Part shown: in pieces, positions 39,001 through 54,000 of the stretch
How positions within the stretch are numbered: position 1 is the stretch's first letter
How the letters are laid out: every line of letters starts with the position of its first letter
Assembly: GCA_007844125.1 (NCBI GenBank)
Contig: CM017557.1
Span: 57,965,357-58,029,356 of the forward strand
DNA length: 64,000 nucleotides
Direction of reading: 5' to 3'
Origin: Sinonovacula constricta
Lineage: Eukaryota > Mollusca > Bivalvia > Cardiida > Solecurtidae
Program-made: the position numbers and the translations under genes
The notes under the pieces: generated by a model
What the model saw: only the letters and a program-made list of their open reading frames with translations
What the model was told of the DNA's origin: nothing
Databases searched by the model: none

Positions 39001-42000
39001 TTACAACCAATAGCCTTTGGAACAGCTTTGTCACCAGCTATAGAAGACTGAAATACAAATAATATCTATATTTTTAAAATATTTATGGAACATCGATGAA
39101 AAGTAAGACAACTTGGAATAAAGTTACTTTTACATTCTTTCAAAATTAAATACCTGTGTATAATTTCTTAAAGCTCATATTTTTTGCTGGTAACATATTT
39201 AAGTGCAAATACTTCACCAGACTTTACAGATTTGTTGTTACTTTTTTATAAAGTACAACTTTATGATTTGTAATGATGCCACTCATTTAGTATGTATCAG
39301 TAAAGGTTAAATATATAACTAGCCATGTAGCGATATTATATATCTACAAAATGGCTTTTCTATAATGTTATTTAAAGTAAAAATAAATATATTATTTATC
39401 ATAGATGTTGTATTTTTGCTAAAGAAATTAAAGACAAGTATGTGTTTAAATGTAAAGCAAGCAATAAAGCGCATTGCAAGAAACCCCCCAGAAAGACTTT
39501 CATTAGGCCAATTTGTTTAACACACTTTTGACAGGATTTCACTTACAGATTTGCCAGCAAAATTTGGAGTGTATTCTGGAATGAAAAAAAACAACAAGTC
39601 ATTGTAACTATGTTATTTGTTTGTTTAATTTGCGCCGATATGTACTGTATGTGAATATACCAAGTACATCCATGATCAATATTATACAATACTTTCAGGT
39701 TTCATATGTTGCAAACAAACATAAAACACTGTGCAATATTTAATATATGTGTGTGCCCTTCTGATAACAAGTCTAAACATAAAGACCCCCTATACTTGAA
39801 CACACATATATTTAAAAGGATACAAAACAAAAGTGCCCGAACAAAAGCAGACATTTTGACCCATAAACGACCATGGCCACAGTCCATCTGCAGGACTGGC
39901 TAGATTCCAATAAAACAACTTGTCTTAAAGAAGAGTATACAAATCAGCACTACACAAACATGAAGACCTCTTCTCTGAAAATCTTACCTTGTTCACAGTT
40001 GGACCCTTCAAATCCCTGGTTACAATAACACTTAGCTGAAGATCCATGGCCATCACAAAATCCATTGTGTTCACATTGATGCTGACGACATTTCCGCTGA
40101 TCTGATATTTAAAAATGAAAACATAACATGAAAACTTGGTGCAGACTTCACTGCATGATTGCTGAACTAAACTCGCGATTTGAGAAAACAAAATAAAATG
40201 AAATAAAATCTATGAGACATATATCAAGATAAAAAAGTCAAAAGACACAAATATTAATATGCTACTAGAACAGTCTTCACGAATGAAATTTAAAACTCTG
40301 GAACTTCGGTCAACAAAGCTGGCATATCTACTGGACGGGACCAAATTTTACCGGACCAATATGATTTGAGCATTTAGACACAAAAGGGTGGTAAGCTAAC
40401 AGAGGTGTTACGAGTGCTTGGATTCAGTAAATGGATGCAAAGCGTTGTTTAGCTTAGTATAAATGTGTTCATAATAATTTAGAATTTTGATTTTGAAAAT
40501 GATGTGGCTGACAATTCTGGTGGACCGTCGGTCCATTAAAATTTGAGAGATTTTGGACCACGGTCTAGCGGGGTTTGTCGAAGACTGCTGCTACACATAA
40601 AGGAGCGCATCAAAAGGAACATCAGTCGGTAAATGGAACATACTGAAGTGCTTAACCGGGTATACAAAGCTCTAACTTCACATTCATTTGTGTGTGAGGG
40701 GGAGGTTAGGGCTCAAATATAGCGTGTAAAAAGAAACATATTCGAAACAAAATAGTTCAAGTAATTAGGCGTACTAAGATCTAAGTAATGACGTCAAGAA
40801 CCGAATTGAAGCGGTCAGTCGGCTAAACATATGCAGTTGAGCTTTACTTTGCAATAATAGGATTTACTAAGTAACATGAAAGATTCAGGAAATTCTACAC
40901 CTAAACCCTATGGTGCAGATGGTAGAGCAGAGATTGCATGTATGCAGAAGAATCATGTGTTCAACCACTATGCAAGCAAACATGTAAAAGTGAATACTGC
41001 AAAGCATGTGCAATCTTCAATATGGATTTACCATATTATTGAAATTCTAGGGCTATTTAGATAAAATACTACAATGTATGAGTTGCTTGTGATCAAATAT
41101 TTGTCCTACACTGTTTGTCTATGTGTATAAAATTTATATAAAAATTGAGGTATTAAAAAGTTACATATATATGCATAAAGCTTATTTACCATCTAAGGCT
41201 GATTCCTGAACCACATCCATTGTAAAACATCGATTTTCTCCTTTGATTGTGGGATAACTGAAAAAAAAATAGAACAAAACGTTTGTGAAAAGCCACAAAC
41301 ATATTTTCCTAGACCTGATTGTTTTTTTTCGAACATAAATTTCAGCAATAATTACTCTTATTTAATTAAATAATAAATTTAACAGAGTTAATAAACTATG
41401 TTGTTCAATTATGACTGTATTGTTTGACACATGTTTACTGATAGTGATTTCATAAATGTTTCGCACCTCTTGACCGATAAAGAGACACAGATCTTGAAGT
41501 TTTTCCCAACCTCATCAGTTCTTGGACGTAGAAAAATATCCAGGGAGCAATTCTTTTCTGCCGATCTTATGGTTTTACATTCTGTTCGATACACGCCTGT
41601 TTTCAGTGTATCCGTTGACAACTCTATGTCTGCCCTGAAAAAAATTATTGAAACCTCTGTTATATGCTAAAACATAAACAACATATATATTTTCCACATC
41701 CGGTTACATTATCCTGAGACTAAGGAAACTTCAAAACTTCTTATTTTGGTAGCTATAGGTCAGGGGTAATACTATTTTTTTTTCAAAGATCTTGAAATAC
41801 GATGGCAAGAGACTGGATCGAGGTTGACGGGACCAACGCTTTACCTGATGTGCTAACAGAGCTGGTTAAAACAGTGTTACCAATGGACAGAGAAAACAGG
41901 GTGCAGTCCAATACCATAAGCAAAACGAAGTAAGAAATGTGACAGCTATCATAATTAAAAACTGGCCTGTGATAAACATAGCAGTCCGAGCAACCTGGGG

Positions 42001-45000
42001 AAGTTCCGAGAACAGATCTTATAGAACGAGGGACATTAAGACGCTGAGTGAATATACAACCTATATTACGTTATGTAATAATAGACCACGATATTTAAAC
42101 AAAAATATAGCATAAATATATGCAGTCTTCTCGTACACATTTGAATTATCTTAAGGTAACACCTGCAATGAGCACACAGAATGGACATTTAGGGAGAAAT
42201 GGAGTAAACGAATTTCATGAGTTCTCCTTGTCAAAAGTTCATAGAATGAAGAAAGAAAAAGTATCGAAAAGTGTTTATTCTGTTTCTACTAGCAAAGACC
42301 ACTTTGTAATGGTGTTTAGTAACATGTTTACATAGAGACATTTCTCTGAAGTCTTTTTCTAACAACTAAGAAGACTTCCATTAAAACCCGTGATTATTGT
42401 GGTACTGCTAACAAAACAAAAAATAGACAGGTGTGAGGCCGCATTGACTAGCGTAACCAGACTGTAATACCTTATAGAATCAATGGAATTTGTCAGAAAG
42501 AAGGGGTTCCTGTAAGTTCATATTGTTATTGGTTTGGTAGCAAATTATACCCTGACCACGCCGTGCGAAATAACAAAGCTAGTTCAAACAGTGTCATCAG
42601 TGGACAGCCGCAAAAGAGTGCAGTCCAATATTGTAAGCAAAAAGACGCATCCGAATGTTATTTTATCGCTTGTTTATATTTTCTTTTGTCATTTCTAACA
42701 ATTAATGTACTTTAAAAAAACAACACACTTTTGTTTTATATGACGCCATTGAATTTTTGTATAAAACTTCACGACATTGCTGTAATAGTTTGTATTGTTT
42801 ATTTAAAATTAATCTGCTGTCATATTCGTTAGAAATCGTTCAGTTACCGAAACATTTATCTTTTCTTTTTGCATATTTTTGATTTCTGTATGTTCTTGTT
42901 GCAGCCGTTTAAACTGCAAATAATTATGTTTATGTACTATTGTTTGTCATTTATTTTCATGTTGCATTACATTTATAACTTAAACTAATGAAACATAGTT
43001 ATGTTTAAATGCTCAGATTTTAGAGACAATTTGCAGTTTTCCGCTATCTGCAATTATACCAATTCCTATTATATACGAAACAAATATTGTACAGTGTATT
43101 GTCTCAGAAAAAAACTTTTATTGCAGTCTTTTTATAAATATTTGTTGATAAAATTGTTAAACTAAAAATCATACACGGTATTTTAGTATGTCTATTTCAA
43201 GAAAGAAAAATGGCAAAAGGAAAACATGTATTGTCTCCTTGTCCTTCTACCGAAACAACATAAAATATCAATTTCCTGTATAAAGCAGTAGTTGTATTAT
43301 GTGATCGCGGAAAAACCAAAAACCAAAAAAACAAAACAAACAACAACAACAAAAAACAAAAACAAAAAACACTACACTAATATAATTGATTTTTATCTCT
43401 AACCTTATGTTTTAAGAATTTTTTTTTTCTTCTGAAAATGGGTGAGTTTCACTTCTCTGAAACAACTAATGACTTGACACCTAACACAACTTCTTGTCAC
43501 ACACGCAATTGCATGTACGCAATCACACATAATTTGTAAAATTCAATATCTATAATACTTACTTGTTGTGTGTCCCAGATGTATATGTATACCAAACATG
43601 ACATGTCTTATCGACGGCACACCTTGTTACAGCATCGGGTTGCAGACTGGGTTCCAGGAAATGTGGCACAGTCTGACAAATATATGCACTTTAAGCAAAT
43701 GCTGAATAGTGTTATGAATAAACAACTACAAGGTAAATAAAATACTAACAAAACGGACATATATAAATTAAGTAATATTACATAGGGAATTTTATTTAAT
43801 TTCTAGTATGTTGTTGTCAACACGTTTCAATATAAACATAACTGTAAAATGCATGTGCACACATGTTTCTAAGCTTAAAAAAGTTAATTATGTCATTGTT
43901 AAGATTATGTTTAATGTTTTGAAGTTTATTTATAATGTCAGTTATCCATTTGCCTTTGTAATCCTGTATGTCTACCTACAGTAAAAATTAATGTCAAATG
44001 TAATACCAGAATAACAAACCAATATTCAATATTGAATATATAAAATATTCAGCATCTGTTTTTCTTTTCATAGACAAACATTTTTTTTAATTTACCTCGT
44101 CACTAAAGATGGTCATTGCATCTGAAAGGAGAATGAACATATCTTCTTGAGTATTAGGCTTTCATATTTAGTTCTTAATTATTATAAAGTAATGCATAGC
44201 TACAAATTTTACAGCAATTTTGGTTTAATAGTAAGTAAGAACAAAATGCAGTTGGCTGTTTTTCTTGCTTGAAAGTACCTGTTAAACAGAGTTTTCATAA
44301 TTTTACAATAACTTAAACATGACATAAATATACTTTAGAAAAAAATAAACATTATTCTCTAGCATCCAAAAATATTTGTCATTTTAATTTTATTGTGCTA
44401 TAAGGGTAGAGAATATTATCTTAATTGTGCTTCAGAGTAATATGATTAAAACAAAAAGTCTGCAATTTTGGGACAGAAAAATAAAACACATTACTATATT
44501 TTGATAAATTAAACAAAACTATCAAGTTTGTAAAGGATGATAGAAGTCATCCTTTTGAATTTTGTTAAGAAGAAGTAACAATGAACTAGTATACAATGTT
44601 TGATTAACACTGTAGCCCCAACACAGCGTTCTGGCATTAAATTGAACAACACTCGATAACGTATTTCTTGCAGCCGTTGTTTTATGAAGTCTTAAAGGCA
44701 TTAGATCACCTGTACTGCACTCCTATTTTTACATTTTAAAAAGTATGGCAAAATTTGACTTCACTGCTGACATACTAAGCGTGATGTAAAGTATGGCTTA
44801 ACTGCTGACATACATAGCGTGATGCACAGTATGACTTACCTGCTGACATACATAGCGTGATGCAAAGTATGACTTACCTGCTGACATACATAGCGTGATG
44901 CAAAGTATGACTTACCTACTGACATACTTAACGTGATGCAAAGTTCATCCTTATTTACTCTGAAAAAAAGTAACATTTGGTTGACGTTCACTGAACTCGT

Positions 45001-48000
45001 TAAAACCACGTCCAAATACTAGAGTCAGAGTGAGCCAAATCAGAAATAGATATTCACCCATTGCACACAAACTTTAAAATGTATTATGGTAATGAAAATA
45101 TTGTCGCAGTTGTGTCTTGCTGTACACGTTTATTTATAACAGCTAATTGTAGTGTATAGTATAAATATATTTCTTAGTTAAATTGGAGGAGCTGTGTCAG
45201 TAGGTCACTACTACATGTTGTACCAGATGTCTAAATCATTAGGGAATATGCCGCTGCGCATTTGTCAGGTGTTAATATATCAGATCATATAAAACTATTT
45301 AGAAGTTAGCGTTTATGATGCTATTTCAAAGTTGCTTATTTGGTCAATTTAAAGAGAAATGGTCCATATGCCTCTTTTCAGACTTGAAGTTTAATCAATC
45401 AGAAAAAGGGGTACTAATTAATAAAAGACCAGGTTTGTTTTAAATTTTATACTAAGGCATAAAGACATGTTTAAAATGACTTATAACAATTGCTTTTTCA
45501 TTTTTACATCCAATCGCAAGATACTATGTGAACATATTGTCTTTTGAAAGATTTAGTTGTGATTTTGTAGAATTAAACGCTATGGAATGGTATTCAAATT
45601 TTATTTAGCTATCTGAACATCAACAACCTAGTATAGCTTCCAACTTGATTGCGAGAGTATACGTCGTGTGTATACATAAGCCATAAATTGCACACTCATT
45701 CGAGTATGATAAACAAAATACGACGTTAGAAGATTTGATTTAAAGTGGAGGCCACTTTTAATTACACTCGCACTCATGACAAATGATTTCTTTCATAATC
45801 ATAATCATTCAATATTATCTAGCACTTTACTTTTATATGACGTTATAATGTTCTCTAATGTTATTGTTATCCCACCCTAAAAATTTTACTCTCTGATTGT
45901 TTAAATAACAATATTGGCTAGATTTTGCGTAGTTAATCAATCAGACGATTGAGAGTAGCCGATTTTAGCCAGACCCCAACGTTTAATTGCCTTGGCCATA
46001 CAACATATCATATTGTTAAAATACGTACTTGGTTGTATTAAATGTTTGTACACAGACAATGTGTAATCCAGTTTTCTTTGATGATACCACAATCTCCGCC
46101 CTAAAACTTCCTAGTGTGTTATTCGGTTCGATTGAAATTTGATCCACAGCCACTGCAGGGTCAATGTATCCCATCTGCAGTATTGGTCTGAAGTTCAAAA
46201 CAGTGACATGAATCAAAATATAATACAACCACATCATAGACATAACTTACGGCAATAATAAGACCAGGGATGAATCCATGGGGTGGTGGTGGTGGTGATG
46301 TATTGCCCCAGAAACCAGGTAAAAGAGTAAAGCTGTGATAACACATACATGTTAGCAAAAGAATACTATGCTTTTAAAGCTAATTTTGTCTGTTAACTGC
46401 TTAGGTCGAAGTTAGGGTCCGTTACTGTGTACATATGTCTAGTATTTACTGCGATAAAGTTGAAAGGATCTTGGATTCGTACACGCTCCCTGAATAAGAC
46501 ATGCAGATACTGTTTCATAAAATTATTATTATATAAATAGAAACCTTGTTGATTTACTCGTAGGTTTTTATAAAACATTCATGTTTATTTTTGTCAGTTA
46601 TTAAGCATATTCATTGCAAATAAACTACTTATACAAAGAAAAGGATGGGTTAAACAATGACATAAAACTTTTTCCAATAATTTTCCAATAATTCATAAAA
46701 GAAAACAAGATACAATCTAATGCCTAAATTCCATTTAAAAATTTAAACATCAGGTTTTACGATTTATTAAAGTGGATTTTCCTCTTTACCAGCGTAAAGT
46801 AAAATATGATAAGTGTCAAAACATTAAAAACTTTTGTAATCTCGCCCAACAGGACTATGGTCATTTGGGCAATTTCCAGCATTATGAATTATGATCATGC
46901 AATTAAAAATGATGACTGATTATGAGTAAAAAACCCAATCCAGAGGCTAGATTTCATGACCTTTTAAACCATGGGCGTTCCTTGCCTTCCGAAGGGTAGA
47001 TGTCCTGACCTGTAAACCATGGACGTGCCTTGCCTTCTGAAGGGTAAATGTTCTGACCTCTAATCTATGGACGTTCCTTACCTTCCACAGAGTAAATGTC
47101 CTGATCTCTAAAAACAATGGAGTTTCTTGCCCTCCGAAGGGCAGATGTCCTGACCCCTAAACCATTGACGTTCCTTATCTTCCGAAGGGTAGATGTCCTG
47201 ACTTTTTAGCTATGGATGTTTCTTACCTTCCGAAGGGTAGATGTCCTGACCTCTCAACCATAAACATTCCTTACCTACCAGAGTGTTGTTGTCCTGACAT
47301 CTAAAACATGAACGTTTCTCACCTTCCAGAGGGGAGATATCCTGACATGATCAGGTTTATAGAGCAAGGGAGTCCGATCACACACGGTAGCATTTTGGGC
47401 ACGACCATGTCAGTGAAAAGAACCTGTTTATAACAATTAAACAATTGAATGCTACAGTGGGGCTGCAACAAATATGAAGATGCCAACAGGAGGTATTCTT
47501 GATGTTAAAGTTTTTATCCTAATTATTTTTAATTGATTGTCGGAAAAATTTGAAGCAACCATCGCCACTCATTTATCTGATACATATATGTATCAAATAT
47601 ATCTTTGACATAGCGGGTATTGTGAGTTTGAATGTTGAAACATTTTGTTAGACATCAAACCCTAGAACAATCAACCAGAGTATAAATTACTTACTCCATT
47701 TGTATCTGCATTCCCAACCTTTGACTGGATTTCTGTAAAAGAAGAAAGATCTTTTCGCATTGGCAATAATATATCTTATCGATGCAGTAAGAAAATATTG
47801 AATAAGACATTACGAATATTGTTACACAAAAATTTAACCATGTTTGTTATGGTTCACAAGAAAGGTGTTTCTTTTCTTTAGTCGTTAATGTTAAAGGTGT
47901 AACTGTATCACTTTGAGCTACATAATAGAAATGATGATATGAGACCAGTCATATTGAATCTAATGGCGATTCCGTTTGGAAGAAATTCTTTTAAATTCAT

Positions 48001-51000
48001 TAAACTGAGTGCCAGATGACTCTATATCGATCCCCTGAGTTCCATAGGCATTTAGTCCTGGTGCCTATGCTTTTTAAATATAAGCATTCTTTGAACAATC
48101 TTGATCTTGATACAAGTCCACGACCTGGTAGCGCAATTGGTGGAGCGTCGGCTATAGGTACGGGAGGCCCCGGGTTCGATCCCGGGCCGCGACATACCAA
48201 AGTCGTTAAAAATGGTAGTGGTATAGCTCCCTTGCTAACGCTCAAACAAGTATAAGGGTAGTTCCACGACTGGTTGGCCCGGTGTCAGGATAATGTGACT
48301 GGGTGTGGTATCATGCCAGGTGTTTACGGCATGCTATACACAGAGAAGGCAGCACTATAACTGCATCAAGTGGACACCGTCTCCAGATAACTGAAATACT
48401 GCTGGTGGGACGATAAACCAATAAACAAACAAACAAACAGGGCCACGAAAGAAATACATAAACCAAATATAAAAGCTATAGCTATTGTGGTTTCTGACTA
48501 GATTTTCAAAGTGTTCCTATATTGCCATAGTGGGAAAATGGTCACGCCCCTGGTGGCCATATTATTTGACGGGTCAAAATGTTTTGAAAAATCTTGATAA
48601 AGGACCACCTAAGAAACATGGATATCAAATATCAAGTTTCCAGCTCTTGTAGTTTTTGACGAAGACTTTTTTTAAAGTTTTCCTATATAGCCCTATAGGG
48701 AAAAAGGCCACACCCATGTTATTTTTGACGGGACAAAAGAATGGCGACGCTCCTGGTGGTCTTGATTTTTTTATGTATAAGAATTATTTGAACAATCTTC
48801 ATATAAGACTAACCAAAACATGTATACCAAATATCAAGGCTCTAGCTCTTGCAGTTTGTGACAAGAAGATTTTGTAAGTGTTCCTATATCTGTTAGACAT
48901 ATAGGTAGCGTTTAAAACAGTGATTCTACTGTAACTTGATTATCTATGACACCAATTAATTCAAACTGATTGTTTAAAAGATTTTGCAAATTATTCTTAA
49001 ACATGTACTTTAATTTATTGACAATTGTGATTGAATCATTTACCAAGTAAAGACCAGTAACGGGGATGCAAGATTTCGTTTTAATTTTAGTTTGGCTAAT
49101 TTGATCAACTGCCGTGCATTCAATTTAATGCGAGGATGGACATGGATGATTTAGGAAGCTCTTTTAAAATTAAATAAAACATGAGTACAAGAACAAGGAA
49201 GTATTCACCAATTTGACACTTGTCTCCAGTATACCCGATGTCGCACAGGCAAGACTTTACCAGATCATAGATGGCGCATTGTCCATGGACACAATCAGTG
49301 TCGTCCACACACATTCCTGTTTAGAAAATATTAATAGAAAATAACAAAAATACTAATAAGAACTGTAATAAGACAACATTGCGCTTGTATCTACTTCTGT
49401 CATAAAAATATGTGAAAATGACTTTCAATAACTTAATCCATATATGTGATATTACATTTTCCATAATTATTTAACCTATTTGTACTTTTTCTACCGTATT
49501 TCTCCTTTTTAGCACAGATAAACAAAAGTTCGAGTTTTAATTGAAATGAGTAGTCGGATATTTAATTGAGTTTTTAATTAAACTATGAATTCATGGTGTA
49601 GTTATAGTGGCATTATATACATTTTGCATGGCAAAATAAATATGTAACATTGACTAGCAATTAACACTAAAACCAAACAGTGTCAAACTTTACTTAGAAC
49701 TGCAATTTCAAGCTAAATATTTGATAATAAGGACCACTTTGTCACAAAAATCTGATATATATGACATACAATTAATAAAAATATTACCCTTTTCACACTT
49801 GGACCCTGAGAAGCCCTTGTCACAAGTGCAGTAGAATCCATTAGTTCCATTCCTGATACACATTCCGCCATTCTGACACGGCTTCGCATCGCACGGATCT
49901 GCAGTGTAATAATTCATTGATAACATTTGCTCCTTTATAAAACATAAAATATTTTTTGGTCAGATTTAAATTTTTATTTTATTCGTGCCAATTACATTCT
50001 TAAAAATATAATCATAAATTGAAACAGTGTTAATCATCTTATTTATTATATAATTGTGTAAACTGGAATACATATAAAAAGAAAGTCGTTCAGATAACTG
50101 AGATTGGAACCAAACAAATGTGTTCAACATTTTATTGTACATGGTCATATATGCGATGTTACAGCACATTGAACCAACTTTTTTTAAATTATCCACTATT
50201 TATTTATTTGTAATGAATATCCACTTCCAACAAATATTTCCTTTTTGATAAAACCACTACTGCTATAGTAATAAATTGACTAAGTCTGCCTTTAGTATAT
50301 TTTAAGGGAAACAACTCTGGTCAAAATCCGGAATTTCTAAGAAATAAATTGTTACAATTATTCATATTGGTTATAAAGGAGAGCAAGTTTAGGGCAATCA
50401 AAAAACATGATAAAATAAGAAATTGAAGCATTGCTTACGAAGTGTTAATATATGCCAAAATTCATTATGATAATTAAGTAAAATAATTAATTAATATTTG
50501 GCAAAATGACAGGTAAATGCTATTTATTGTTTTCAGCTATTTCATTTATATATCTAACCAGTTCCTCTGAGTTGGACATTCATGAAGTAACATCTCGTCT
50601 GGCTTGAAGAATCTGAAGTCCTTAAGAAAGAAAATCAAATAGGGACAAATTAAGATTAGAATTAAACATATCAGAATACAAATAATTACGGATTTTAAAT
50701 TGATAAAAGGGCAATCAACATTATTCCCCACAGATGGAATTATTATGTTTTAGCTTGTTTTTAGATAGGTTTATCAATCATTACAAATTCTATATAAGAT
50801 ATACATGTAAAGCAATAAATAATTAATCACATATTTGCATCGATATACATATGCTAAACCTTAAAAATATTATCATTTTAGTTCCTGAAAACGAGTTTCT
50901 CTTCTAGGAATATAGCTATAACATCATAACCACAAGGAAAAGTTTAAAAAGCATTAAAACGAACTGACACATATGTTTCCCTGAATTAATTTTACATTCA

Positions 51001-54000
51001 TGATGAAAACTAATTTAGGTTGCTGCATGATATATTGCATTATAAAACACATTTTGTTCAGGTATTTTTCGCATTAGGCATTCGTTATCTAATTATATTG
51101 CACTGAGCACTGAACGCAACGTCGTTCATTATTTTGCGACATGTCACACAAAATTATAATCTTATTACCTAAATATTTACAGTACTATGTTCGTAAGGCT
51201 ACAACTATTGAAGTTTGAAGCAATGTACGCATACCCTGACAGGAAACATATTTCTTCAGGTGTTGAACTTGCAGTACTGGAAGTAAACATCAATTCTGTC
51301 TGACAGGTGCCGTCTACGTTGTTCATTGGGAAGATGGCCACGTCCATACTTGTCGTGCGAATAGTTTGACTGGTAAAAAGGAACATGTTCATTAACTTAT
51401 TTTTAGTAAACATCAAATGAAAGGTTTAACTGTGGTTTTAATTCTAGTTTATTGTTAGAAAAAGCCTTTACTGTCACAAATTAATCAAGGGTTTTATAAA
51501 ATTAATTTCATTCGAAGTAATGATTTTAAATGTTCAAAAGCAGTATGAAGACACCATCCAACGGCGGGGTAAAAATCAACTGGACAAAATCAATGATTTC
51601 AATAAAGTTACTTATTAGGAAACTGTTGATGATACTACATAAAAACTTTGACTTAAAGTCCTGTTTTTGAAATCTACCGTGAATTTTATCTCTTCCTCGC
51701 TCCAATCGTGACACGAGCACTAGGCCTAACGCGAGATTGCACTATAAGTACAAGAAAAGTCTTTAAAATGAAGCATCAAAGATGGCCCAAAGAATGGACG
51801 ATGTGGAGAAAAGGTTAAAGTTAGTCAGTAACTATGAATCACTATAAAACCTACCTATATTGTATTATTCCTTATTGTATATTCGTTTAATACTGAACAT
51901 AACCACACTCAAAAGCAAATTTAGGTTTTAAACTATTCTATGACCTGAAAGATAGTTTCTCGCGATGTTATATTTTACGTTCTACCTTGTATATTAAATG
52001 CATTGTCCAAAATATCTTTTCTGTGTTTATGGTACTGTTAGTTGCTCCGCAGTCAGAGCCATTTATTACGAATCTCGAAAAACGTATAACTAAGCAGTCC
52101 ATGCTACTTATGAAATCAATCCATTAACATTTACCGTCGAGTTAAAAACATTTCAAAAGATTAAATATGGTGAGAAGTAAACCAAAATCTTCTGAATATC
52201 ATGCTTTTACCATATCTGAAATTTGCACAAAAGAGAAATATCAAGGTTGTGAATGTCCGCAAAATACATGTTTACCCATTTATCCAATGAGCAAATGTCA
52301 GTGAACATTTCACAGTTATATAATTCAAATGTATGTGTACCAATCGGCTAAATGCAAGTTGGTATCTTGCGATTTTCAGTAAGTTTTCTATATTTACGCG
52401 TCTGTAAATAAACATCAAGAAAATCCATTTAGTTAGAACATCGGATCCAAGCCTCTGCATGCGTACTAAATATATGTGTTGAACGATATCGTAACCAGCA
52501 TCAGCTGAACACATCGTTCGGGAAGACGCTAGAACGAGTGCACAATGACGCAAATACAGTGCTCACAAAATACAAAATGCCGAGTTTATATAATAGAAAG
52601 CGTAATTAGCATCACAATGTTCTAAATTATTTCCATATTTAATATAAATGTGCAATAAATAGCTTTTAAATGTAAATTATGTTCTGCTGTTATTCAGGAT
52701 ACATGGATATGTATATGGTAATACAATCGTCTATTGCTTATATACTTAAACAGTTATAGACACGTTTAGCAGGTCCGGTAGAATAATGATTTCAGTGGAT
52801 ATCACATCTTCTATACCAGATTAACAGCCAATAGCTGTACTTTTTATTATCTGCCTTTTGGTATCACTTATTTATTTACATGCCCTGCTATTTTTTCTTC
52901 CTCTGTTATATTTATTACCAAACGTTTCCCAAACTTATTTTTATTTCGGTTATTGCAATTACTTATTTGCTTACTCGTTGCTTGGTCAAATATTTCTTTT
53001 TTCTACATCGTGCTTCAAATTTTGACATCTTTGTTGATATTAAAGGCATGTATTAAAGAAAGCATAGCTTAGCCTATAACAACATTGCATGGAAAGTTTT
53101 CATTGTATTTGAAAATTAACATTTAACATCTTTGTTTTAATGACGCCACTATTTTAATATATTTTTGTAAGCGTTTTCAGGAAACATACAATTGATACAG
53201 GTCCCTCTGGAACAATTTACAAAATTACTTTTTTTACTTATGAATTACTAAACCGATCATTACTTGGACAGATAAATATCAAATTATATTAGGTTAAGTC
53301 GTCTTAAACGTTACCTGCTTGCCAAGGTGTTTATGTTTTTATACATTTTATAGAAGTTCCTAGCATTAGCCTTTTGTGTAATGATCCCTGATGGGGGTGT
53401 TTACTGTCAATTGTATTGTAACAATAGGGTGTTTTATTTACTCTGTCTTTGAGAAAAAACACACAAGAACTGATATGTTGGAGCTTCGTAAACCGTCAAT
53501 GTAAAAAAAGATAGTTGAGAACTTTTATTGAATTTTACATGTTTGGGTTTCTGTAAATCCTATGTTAAGGAAATTATCACCTTCAAACGGGGGCACAGGA
53601 TGTGAACATTTATTTATAATGGCAATACTTTAAACATATATTTCATTGTAGTTATTTGCTATAATACTTTTTCACTATGAAGGCAAGTTTAAAACAATAT
53701 CCATCTATCACTTCACCATTATGTAGATTCTCGTATAAATCTGAACATGCGTTATCTCTAAAAGTGTAAAAAGAGTGTAATTAATTAAAGGGTTAAACTC
53801 TTTCTTAACTGACTTTTCGAATCAGCACACAAATAGTAAAATGCAACTTTATGTCCTTCGTGGTAAAACAAAAGATTGCACCTGTAGGAGCAATACATAG
53901 GCACTGTAAAGGAGCTAAAATACCCTTTCAGTTAACCAAATTATATTACTATATGTGCATATAATCTTTATACATGAACTATAAAGTTACATTAAATATC

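Noticed and set aside
48115..48195. Functional tRNA gene
   Set aside because: A and B boxes are present, but the arms do not pair into a cloverleaf with a 7-bp acceptor stem, and a SINE body and tail follow.
48016..48255. Overlapping open frames on both strands with a GC-rich centre
   Set aside because: They cover a SINE head with RNA polymerase III boxes, not a protein gene.
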